Origin: Reclinomonas americana ATCC 50394
Lineage: Eukaryota > Jakobida > Jakobea > Jakobida
DNA length: 45,716 nt
NCBI GenBank assembly: GCA_048213135.1
Contig: PS015032.1
Coordinates: 35,838-81,553 of the forward strand
Direction of reading: 5' to 3'
Shown in pieces: positions 14,094-22,800 of the stretch. The translations under genes were made by a program, and so were the position numbers. Numbering within the stretch: the first letter of the stretch is position 1; every line of letters begins with the position of its first letter. The notes beneath the pieces are model-generated. The model saw only the letters and a list, made by a program, of their open reading frames with translations. It was not told the origin of the DNA and ran no database searches.

Positions 14094-17000
14094 TCACACA
14101 ACTCCAGTCTTGTCTTGCAGGTAGCGCAAGTGACGGTTGGCACGAGTGCACGGCGGTGCGTCGACTCCCGGCTGGCCACAGCAGGACCACTACGGCGTGC
14201 AGAATTCAGCAGAGTGCGCCACACGTGAGCGTGACAGCGACGGGCATTACTTACAAACTGCGCACAATACACACAAGGCATCGTTAGCATCAAGACGGTG
14301 CACAACGAACAAGGAAGACGACACGCAACATTCTATGATGCGGACGCAATGGGGCAGGATTAAAGAGAAGGGAGATGAGCTTTGGTAGGTGAGGGAAACA
14401 ACGGGCCGGTGAGTGCGTACCGTCTGCATCAGAGAGCAACATGTGAGAAACAACAATCATAGTGAGTGCAAGAAGCGGATCGTGATGATGCACTCACATA
14501 CTGCGCGGTGTCGCAAGCAGAATGGGAGGGAAGTAGCGATGGTGAGACATGCAGTTGGAGAAGCGGTGCGACATGAGGGCAGAGCAACTCACTCCCGTCT
14601 GCATACGGAGGGGTCATCAGAGAGGAAGAGTGAACAGAGTGGAGCAATCATCGTTGAACACACCAGCTGATTCCAGAAGCCAAGGAGCACGGGAGACGAA
14701 CAATGAGTACAAAAGCGAACTACACAGCAATAAAGACGACAAGAGACAAATGCAGGCATCGAAACCGACCGTCTGCAAAGAGAAGTGTGAGCAATACGAT
14801 GAGCAGCGAGAAACAGCATTCGTCACCAACAAGACGCACATACTGCAGAAACAATGACACAGTGAGCAAAATAACACAACACACGCGGTCAGGAGTGCAC
14901 TCACATTCTACAGGCGCGGCGAGGTGGATCGTCGACACAAAACAGTGAGTTGCCTGCATGTTCACGATTCAATCGACAAGCAGACACACAAACGCACCCC
15001 CTGCAGCTGAAAATCAGCATGCAGAACAACAAAGCAATGACAGCAATGGGACGGGACGCACAAACTGAGAGGATAAGTCGAGCCGCGCACGGAAACTGTG
15101 AGAAAGACAACCGACGTGAAGGAAACGACACTCCACGCTCACCTCCTGCAAAGAGAAACAGTGAGTCATCATCACGAGCACAGTAATCAACAGAAACACT
15201 CCTGCCACGCACTCCCGGATGCCAGTAGCAGTTCGCAGTGTCCACATTGAACGACGACTTGCCGCACCGCTGGCACGTCCATGCCTCGTATTTCAGCGCG
15301 TGCTCCACCAGCGCTTTCCGCTGCGGCGGCCAAGAAATCGAATGAGTCCTTGAAACCAGCATTAGAATTCTTGTAATAGACACACACCTCGGCTTCCTCA
15401 CGCTGTCGCTTCTCCTCCTCTCGTCGACGGTACTCTTCGAGGAGAGCTTCTTGCCGTCTCCGCTGCACCACGAGGCTCTTCAATACACAAAGATCAATGG
15501 AAAAAGTAAACATCGCCCCCGCACCTCATCCTCTTCAGCCCGGCGTCTCCTCTCCTCCTCGGCGTCGCGCTGCGCCTGCTCTTGCAGCTGGCGATGTCGC
15601 GCACGGATGGCTTCGTTGCGCGCTCGCTCCAGTGCATGGCGCTGCTCTTGCAGTCGTTGAATCTCGAGTTGCTGTGTGTGTGCGCATAAACAGTCAGCAG
15701 CACGCTACCTTGTCGCCGCCAGTGCCGCGCAATACAACTCACACGTCTCATGGCATCCTCGCGCTCCACCTGCTCGATAGTCGTGGACACCTCATCCTCC
15801 AGCCGCTTGTTCTCGGCCTCCAAGCGATCGGCCTGCGACCACTCGCGTTACTCACCACCATGCGCACAACAATCTCAGTCTTTCTCTTGCTATGCTCCAT
15901 GACCAACCTCGCTCTTGATCCAGTGCTCCGACTGCCGCTTCAACGCTTCCAAATTCAACTCCATCTTCTTCACCTTGTCGGCCATGCGTCCCTCGAGGTC
16001 CTGGATGGCGAATTCGGCCTGCAGTCTTGCTGTGCGCGCCTCCAGATCCTTTTGTCGCATGTGCATGGCCAGCGCCGTCTCCTATGCACGCACACGCGCG
16101 GTGAGCAGCGCTTCGATAGTCAGCGTGATAGAGTCACGCAACATCGTCCTCCAGCGACTGCAACTCGCTCTTGATGCGCGCCTCCTCCAGCACGAGTTTC
16201 CGACGGCGTTCACGCAACTCCAAGTCTCGCACGGTCTGCTGTCCGACCGCCTCGGGGCGCAAGTCAGTCCGACGATCCGAGTCGAGTTGGCGGAACTGGG
16301 TGTCGACGACGTGGGTGTCAGCGAAGGCGCAGAAGGGGAGGAACACGACGAACAACGCACAGCTTCCTCCAGCCGCACAAGCTCGTGATTGAGCCAGCGG
16401 CACTCCTCGTCCAGCCGATCGCGACGCTCACGCAGGTGGAGATTGCGCTGCATCTTGAGGCGCTCAGTGGTGGCCTCCACCAGCAACAATTCGGCGTTTC
16501 CCAGCAACTCCGAGCGCTGCGCAAGTGCAGTGCAATCAGCAGGGGTAGTGTTAAAGGGGCAGGGGAGGAGAGCGCACCTCTCGCTCCAGCGTCGACATGC
16601 ACTCGGCCTTCAGCCGCTCCACGTGGACTTCGCGATCGCGCAGTTCCTCCACGGTTTTCTCGGCCTGGTGCGAGAGGGAAGGGGGAGGGAATGAGAAGGA
16701 GGAGGAGGAGAAGGAAAGGAGGGAGAGGAGGAGGAGGAGGAGGAGGAGGAGGAGGAGGAGGAGGAGGAGGAGGAGGAAGAGAGAGAAGGAGAGAGAGGAG
16801 GAGAGAGAAGAGAAGAAGGAGAGAGGAAAGAGGGAAGAGGAAGAAGGAGAAGAAGGAGAAGAAGGAGGAGGAGGAGAAGAAGAAGATGAGGAGGAGGAGA
16901 AGAAGAAGAAGAAGAAGGAGGAGAAGAAGAAGAAGAAAAAGAAGAAAAGGAAGAAAAGAAGCAGCAACAGGAGACGATGATGAAGAGGAGGAGGAGGAGG

Positions 17001-17742
17001 AGAAGGAGGAGGACGAGAAGAAAGATGAGGAGAGGGAGGAGGAGGAGAAGAAGACAGACTGGAGAGACGAAGAAGAGAAAGAAGACTGGAAGAGAGGAAG
17101 AAGAAGAGAAACAACAAGAAACCAACAAGAAGAAGAAGAAGATAAAGAAGATGAATGCAGACGACGACGAGGAGTAAGAAAGAGAACAGCCAACACGAGA
17201 GAACAGCGTCAACAAAGAGGGGAAAAAAGGGAGCAGATTTCGATAGCACAGCAGAATCTTCTCTCTCAATCACCCACCTCCACACTGAGACGATCCATGG
17301 CTCCACGCAACCGGCGGAACTCGACATCAATCAGCTCCTGTCGATTCTTCACACTGACATCGACCGCCTGCCACCAAACACGCATGAAATCCCGACCAAA
17401 ACCTCACCAAAAAAAGGGAGAGTAGAAAAAAAACCCGACGCACCGCTTGCTCCAGCACAAGCTTATCCTCAACAGTGCGTTGCGTCTCGTGTTGCAGAAA
17501 CTTGCGCAATTCATACTCATGTCGCGCCTTTGTTTTCACAGGAAAAAGGCACCGGTTTAGTGAGAAAATCAGGGACCGCAAAATGCATTGCAAAACAAGC
17601 GATGAGTAGAGTGATAATAGTGTTTGTGACAGTGTGTAAGTGTGAGTGAGAGTGAGAGAGTGTGTTAGTGTGTGAGAGAGAGTCAGTGTTTGCAAAATAC
17701 CTCTTCATAGAGTGGCGTGTGCGGGAATTGATGCGAGGCCAT
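14094..17742 (-). CDS. Coiled-coil protein with C-terminal Cys/His zinc-binding domain, assembled through 3-nt microexons
   Basis: Start ATG 17742. Main exons: 17742-17701, 17527-17444, 17367-17278, 16664-16578, 16516-16361, 16295-16143, 16081-15908, 15832-15743, 15671-15525, 15477-15388, 15320-15213. Every one is a multiple of three, so all introns are phase 0. They encode about 400 residues of Glu/Arg/Lys/Gln-rich coiled coil (e.g. EEYRRREEEKRQREEAE near the end), typical of axonemal or centriolar proteins. Exon 15320-15213 begins a zinc-binding fold with WTCQRCGKS and ends at CYWHPG. The last exon, 14189-14094, opens with WSCCGQPG, continues PPCTRANRH and stops at TGA 14096-14094. The two halves are bridged by the microexon array described separately; total about 450 residues. 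The zinc module resembles CHORD-type and similar Cys/His domains in motif order (C-x2-C, HPG, W-x-C-C, C...H). It converges on the kinase gene with 127 bp between stops. The ciliary role is inferred from composition only. Confidence 0.82.
14190..15212 (-). other. Tandem array of single-codon (3-nt) microexons
   Basis: Between the CYWHPG exon (ends 15213) and the WSCCG exon (starts 14189) there are regularly spaced acceptor|exon|donor signatures on the minus strand: GAG 15145-15143, TTT 15064-15062, GGG 15000-14998, AAT 14907-14905, TAT 14842-14840, ACG 14772-14770, ACGGGA 14598-14593, TAT 14500-14498, ACG 14423-14421, AAT 14332-14330, TTT 14257-14255. Acceptors are mostly GCAG, with TCAG, GTAG and ATAG. 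Donors are GTGAGC, GTGCGT, GTGAGT, GTCGGT, GTACGC, GTTGCG and GTAAGT, all of kinds used elsewhere in this window. Intervening introns are 61-92 nt, except one of 171 nt that could hold a further CTG codon at 14666-14664. All candidates are phase 0. Together they would insert E-F-G-N-Y-T-TG-Y-T-N-F between HPG and WSCC. The alternative is one 1,023-nt intron, which also keeps frame but removes the linker. Confidence 0.72.
16690..17270. repeat. (GGA)n/(GAA)n purine tract in coiled-coil gene intron
   Basis: About 580 nt of GGA, GAA and GAAGA repeats on the plus strand (CT-rich on the coding minus strand), filling the intron between exons 17367-17278 and 16664-16578. Long open frames on both strands here are low-complexity and not genes. 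Confidence 0.85.
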
Positions 17743-17869
17743 GTGCAGTGTTCGTCGTTTGTGTGTGCGTAGAGAGAGAGGGCTCTGAGTGCACGCAAAA
17801 TCGCGGAAGAACACACAGAGGACAGCGGGACTTGCTTTCTTGCGCGACGTTTCTTTTCGTTGCTCCACC
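17743..17869. promoter_or_regulatory. Bidirectional intergenic promoter region
   Basis: Only 127 bp separate the ATG of the coiled-coil gene (minus, 17742) from the ATG of the VASt gene (plus, 17870), so both transcription starts must lie within it or overlap the other gene. I see no TATA box or obvious paired motif. The position is the only evidence. Confidence 0.5.
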
Positions 17870-19557
17870 ATGAAGGAGAAGATCATTGAGCGGCGTCTCC
17901 CGTGCACGCCGGAGCAGTTGCTGCACACGTACATGTACGACACTGAGTTTAAGGTGAACGTCGCAACGAAAAGACACATGAGGAAAGGCTTGTCTCCTGC
18001 CTCACTGTGTGTGTGGCACACTCAGACTCGTTATCATGAGAGTCGAGGAGAGTATGACATTCAGATTGGCGAGTGGCAAGTGGTGGAACCCGAAGGTCGG
18101 TAACACACACGCACACACACACACACACACACACACTTGTTCACTGCGATGTCACAGGAGAGACGACTTGCACGTGGCGCAGAGACTTGAACTTCACCAA
18201 ACCTCTCAATGTTACGTGCTGTTCTCTCTCTGTGTGTGCGTCTGTATGTGTGTGCTCATTCAGAGCGTGTGCACACAGATGCCCAAGTTCATCATGAAGG
18301 TGCTTGTGAATGATTGATTGATTGCGTTTGCGAAAAGTTCTCACATGTTGTTGTTTTTTCGCAAACAAGATCCTCGGTCGCAGGTTTGCTTGTTGTCGTT
18401 GAGTGTATATGCATCGTGCTGACTGTGTGTGCCACAGCACCTCCACCATTCGCGAAACGTTGCGTCTATTCTTCCTTGTCGCGTTTCGTTATGATCTGTG
18501 CGACTCACTACTCTCTCTGCGCAGGCAACTCGTGGATCCTGAAGGTTGTGTGCTGTCTCTTCTCCTCTGTTCAATGTCTCTATTCTTACTGTGTTCGCAG
18601 GGCTGACGCGCGATCCGTCGACGGTGCTGCATGAGCACGTGATTCAGACGCGATACGATCCCGGCGTCATGTCCAAGTACTTTACCCTCGGCTCCCGGTG
18701 GACCATGCGGGATGTTGCGCTTGTGCACGAGCGGCCTTCTGCGTTTTGTCAGTGTTCTCAACTTGCGACAGGGGAGAGAATCACCCGAAGACCCGCCCTC
18801 CACCCTCTTGCGCGTGTGTGTGCGAGTAAGCTGCAGCATTTTCCTTGTCGGTGGACTCTTTGAGGTCAGTTGGCGCGAGGAAGACGAAGGGGAAAGGGGA
18901 TGCAGCGACAGAGAACCGAGAGCAACAGCGAGAGGGGGNNNNNNNNNNNNNNNNNNNNGAGCGACTGGAGAGGGGGAACGGAGAGCGACAGCGAGAGGGG
19001 GAACGGAGAGCGATAGCGAGAGGGGGAACCGAGAGCAACAGCGAGAGGGAATCCCGAGAGCAACAGCGAGAGGGGGAACCGAGAGCAACAGCGAGAGGGG
19101 GAACCGAGAGCGACAACGAGAGGGGGAACCGCGACTGCATCAGCGAGAGGGGAACTGAGAGCCACAGCGAGAGGGGGAACCGAGGGCGACAGCGAGAGGG
19201 GGAACCGAGAGCAACAGAGAGAGGGGGAACCGAGAGCGACAGCGAGGGGGAACCGAGAGCGTACGTATCGCGTTCCTATTGCCTCTCCTCTCTTCCCCTT
19301 TTCCTTCCCTTACCTTCCCCATTCCCACCCCCTTCCACCTCCACCCTCTGCAGTCCCACCTCGCCAAGATGAGCCGCCAGGGCTCCAACGAAATCATGGA
19401 CGCCTTCGAGGCGCACTTCACCGGCCGCGAGCAGGTGCATCGCACAGCCTCTGCCGACGGCGGCGTCGGCGCAGAAGACGACGAAGAGGTGGCCGACGAT
19501 GCCGTCGACGATACTGTCGTAGCGCAAGCGACAGCCGCGGCCTCCGGATCGCAATAA
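17870..19557 (+). CDS. Free-standing VASt/Aster (START-like sterol-transfer) domain protein
   Basis: Exons 17870-17953, 18026-18095, 18158-18210, 18279-18299, 18370-18383, 18525-18544, 18601-18742, 18837-18864 and 19354-19557 (stop TAA 19555-19557) join in frame to about 210 residues. Motif order follows the VASt/Aster domain of GRAMD1/Ysp2 sterol transporters: an N-terminal CTPEQLLHTYMYD-EFK helix, WQVVEPEG strand, WRRDLNFTKPLN (the conserved basic-aromatic-then-PL segment), a P-K pair, HVIQTRYDPGVMSKYFTLGSR, and a final FESHLAKMSRQG...AFEAHF helix. Family members move sterols at membrane contact sites. This protein lacks the GRAM domain and the C-terminal membrane anchor of its relatives and ends in an acidic/Ala tail, so it may be soluble. 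Exons of 14, 20, 21 and 28 nt are unusually small. Assignment is by motif recall, not alignment. Confidence 0.72.
18885..19262 (+). repeat. 25-nt minisatellite in VASt gene intron
   Basis: At least a dozen copies of a roughly 25-nt unit (gagagcgacagcgagagggg + gaacc), interrupted by a 20-N gap at 18939-18958. It lies in the 18865-19353 intron. Unit variants differ mainly at 'caac/gac/gat'. True copy number is unknown because of the gap. Confidence 0.9.
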
Positions 19558-19558
19558 T

Positions 19559-19612
19559 GAAGAAATGAAGAAGAAGAAGAAGAAGAAGAAGAAGAAGAAG
19601 AAGAAGAAGAAA
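19559..19612. repeat. (GAA)n microsatellite
   Basis: About 16 GAA/GAAAT units directly after the stop of the VASt gene, in the 257 bp before the macro-gelsolin start. It is the source of the poly-Phe frame on the minus strand. Confidence 0.9.
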
Positions 19613-19814
19613 TGAGCGATATTCCGATCGATATCGGGACTTACAGAACGGCGCGCGTGAAGCGGATGCGAATCAAAGTAGCCAACAAGCTCCTTGTCTT
19701 CCTTGTCCACCCTCGGCACGACACGAAAGCCTTGTTGATCTATGCATGTCCTGCGCAACTGTGTCCGCGATCGTTCATTGTTGTCTGTCCGCCTGCGTGT
19801 CATCGTGTGTCGCG

Positions 19815-22800
19815 ATGGGCACTGTTGCCTCACAAGAGCGACTCACTGATGGAGTCGTGCGCCGGTTCACCACACGCGACGATGATTGTGTGATTGAGGT
19901 TCCGTTTCTCAACACATATACACACTCTTCTTGTTCTCTCACTCACACTCTTCCTCTCTCTATCTCTCGTGCAGATCCGACGCGGCTTCATACTCGAGTC
20001 CGGTGTCATGGGCATTGTGCACCCCACCACACCTCTCTTTGTGTGGAGTCACAGTTGCATGACTGTCCGCCTACCTCCTCAATCTCAGAGACTCACTCTC
20101 TCTCTCTCACACACACACACACAGACGCCATCTCTGACGCGATCGCCGACGCTGGTGGAGACGACCTGATCGACGCATGCGAGCTGCATGTCGACTCAGT
20201 CGGGCCTTTGCACCCGGGACAGGTGACAAGCAGCAGCAAAGGCGACAAACAGACTATTGCTGACACTCACTCTTCGTTGTTCACAGGTTCTCGTCACCAC
20301 TGCCGGCAATCTGCCGTTTGAGGCTGTGCTGCACACTGGTGAGAACAGGCCTCTGTCTATTCATGCACGAGCTGTGCTTCTCATTGACCAACGAACGGGC
20401 AGTGGTACCCGGGTTCGGAGAGTGTACGACCTCGGCGACGATTGGTCACGAGCTGAAGCAGTGCGTCGGTCGCGTGTTGTCGACGGCGGACGCGCATCGG
20501 CTGTCGTCGCTGGCCATGCCGCTGCTGATGATCCGCAGTGCGGCGGAGAAGGGTGCGGCGGTGGCGTCCATGGTGGCGTCGGCGTCGCCGGAGGAGTGTG
20601 CGCTGCGCATGGTGGAGGCTGTGGCGGAGTTTTTCCGATTCCGTGACGCTGCCACGGCGTGTTTGCGGCGAGTGTACTTGGTGTGCGACACGGAGCACGA
20701 TTGTCGGTGTATGAGCCGTGAGGTCTGCTGCTTCTGCTTGCCTTCTTCTGCCTCGTTTCTTGTTATTGATGGCGGCCGCACGCAGTTTGATCGCGTGGCG
20801 GCCACGCTGAGCACTGCCGAGACCGGTGAATCCGCCTCGCCCACTCCTGCACTGCAGCGGGCCCTGCGACGGTCTTCGTTTGTGCTTTCGCAGGTGCGTC
20901 AGATATTGTCGTGGTTTCTCACTTTTTCGCCACTCATGCATGTTGAATTGCCGTGCAGTCGGCACGAAGTGCGTGCGCCGAAATGCCGCCTGACATAGCG
21001 CGCAGCACTGCGATGGTACAGTCGGCGACGTTGGCAGTCGCGGCGGCAGCAGCAGTGGCTGCAGCAACAACGCAGCCGACGGCAGCGGCGCCCAGTGCAT
21101 CCGTCTTCGTAACCGCAGCAGCACCGGCACCAGCAACAGCAACACCGGCACCGGCACCAGCACCAGCACCAGCGGCAGAGCGCGAATGCGCTGTGCCCGT
21201 GGTCGCCGCCGTGCCGCAGATGCTGGTGGAGTGTTTTGGAGGCCGACAGTTGCATGCGGCTTTGCTTGGAATGTCCCTCTCCCACTCTCATACACTCACT
21301 ATCGCGCGCTCAGAATCGTGAGGCCCACGGGCACCGCCAAGCGAGTGTGGCGGGTGCAGGTGCAGGCCACTGCGACGGCGGCCGCGGGGAGACCATTGCT
21401 GGCGCTCTCCGTCGCCGATGTGGACATGATCGACTTCGGTCGTTTCCGAAGCGACTGCGCGTACTGGATCACTGCGACGCACCCAGAAGACGATGACCGA
21501 CGGTTGCTGTTTTGCTGGCTCGGCGCAGCACTACCGCGGGTGACGATCATCTTCTCCCCCTCTCTTTCCTCAGTCTCACTCTTCTTTACTGACCTCCGAT
21601 GCAATGCAGGATGCACGTGGTGCTGTCGTGTACACGGTTCCGTGGCTGGCTCGCTACCTCGAGGTGCAGCACGGTCTGTTCACGGAGATGGAAGAGGAAG
21701 AGTCAGAGTTGTTCATGACGTTTTTCCGGTCGTCATACTCTGTGGCGTATGCACCACCACCGCGTGCCGAGGTGGTGTTGCGCCCGCCGCCCGCGAGTGG
21801 CGTGTTCTCGTTGGACGAGCTCACCAACGGTGACATGTTCCCGCATCGCTTGTGGCAAGTCAAGGGCAGCAACTTTGCCAGTGTGCATCACATCCCCATG
21901 ATGGAGGCACTGGTGCACTCGGGCGATGTGTTTGTGCTGGAGGTGCCAGAAGCCGTGGTGGTGCGGTTCGGCGCCACGTGCAACAGAAGAGAGCGTGCGC
22001 GCGGTATTGAGTGGGCCCTGCTGCTGCACGAACGGCGACCACGCGTCAAGTACATGGCGTTTGGTGAGTGTGCAGAGGTCATGGTCGACGTCAATTCTGT
22101 TGTTGCTCATCAGTGCGCGGTGGGTGGGCGGGTGTGTGTAGACGAGGCCAGCGACGACTGCGAACCATTCATGAGTTTGCTGCGCAAGCACGCACCTTCA
22201 TGTCCACTGTACGCCCGCCGATCGACGGCTGCCTCTCCTGCGGCGGCTGCGGCGCGCGAACCCGATTCGTCGGCGGCGATGGAGGCACTGCACGAGTCGG
22301 CGGCTGCGGTCGTGGACGCGGTGCGGCACGACTTGGTGGTCTTGCAGTTGTACTGCGTCTCGTTTGACGACAATGGATTCCTGAGCATCGGTACACTGTG
22401 TCTCGTTCACGTGTGCGTGAGCGTCGACTGATTCTTGTTGGTGTTGTTGTTGTTGCTGTTGGTCACAGTCAATGTGTTTGAAGGACTGCCGTCACGGTTC
22501 ATTCTCGACTCCCGCTGTTGCTACGTGTTGGACATGTGCAGTGAGCTGTGGCTGTGGGTCGGCTCGGAGGCCACCGAAGAACTGCGTCGACGATCAATGG
22601 AATCGCTACGAGTTGCGACTGAGCGGTCGAATCCCATATTCCAGTCTCGTCCATCACTAACTGTGCATCGTTGTGCGTCTGCATCTTGCAGCTGTTCGGC
22701 TCGTTTTACGACTTGCATCAGTGCATGTCGACCTTTGTGGTGTTTGAGCGCGAAGAGCCGTCAATGTTCAAGGCCTTCTTCTGGGACTTTCCGCTCAACT

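Noticed and set aside
14936-14956. A 15-nt exon candidate after CATGCAG (minus strand) in the array
   Set aside because: It would leave a following intron of only about 31 nt, shorter than any other here.
15091-15095. A 5-nt exon candidate (TTTCC, minus strand) with CACAG acceptor and GTGCGC donor inside the microexon array
   Set aside because: Five bases would break the frame into WSCCG. Skipping it leaves a normal 78-nt intron between GAG and TTT.
16318-17425. Long plus- and minus-strand frames of Arg/Glu or Leu/Ser/Pro
   Set aside because: They translate a GGA/GAA purine tract within an intron of the coiled-coil gene.
19639-19833. Minus-strand frame with a GTAAGT donor (GFRVVPRVDKEDKELVGYFD)
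   Set aside because: It looks codon-like, but it overlaps the macro-gelsolin start antisense, runs into the (GAA)n repeat and has no partner exons. The strand remains open to question.
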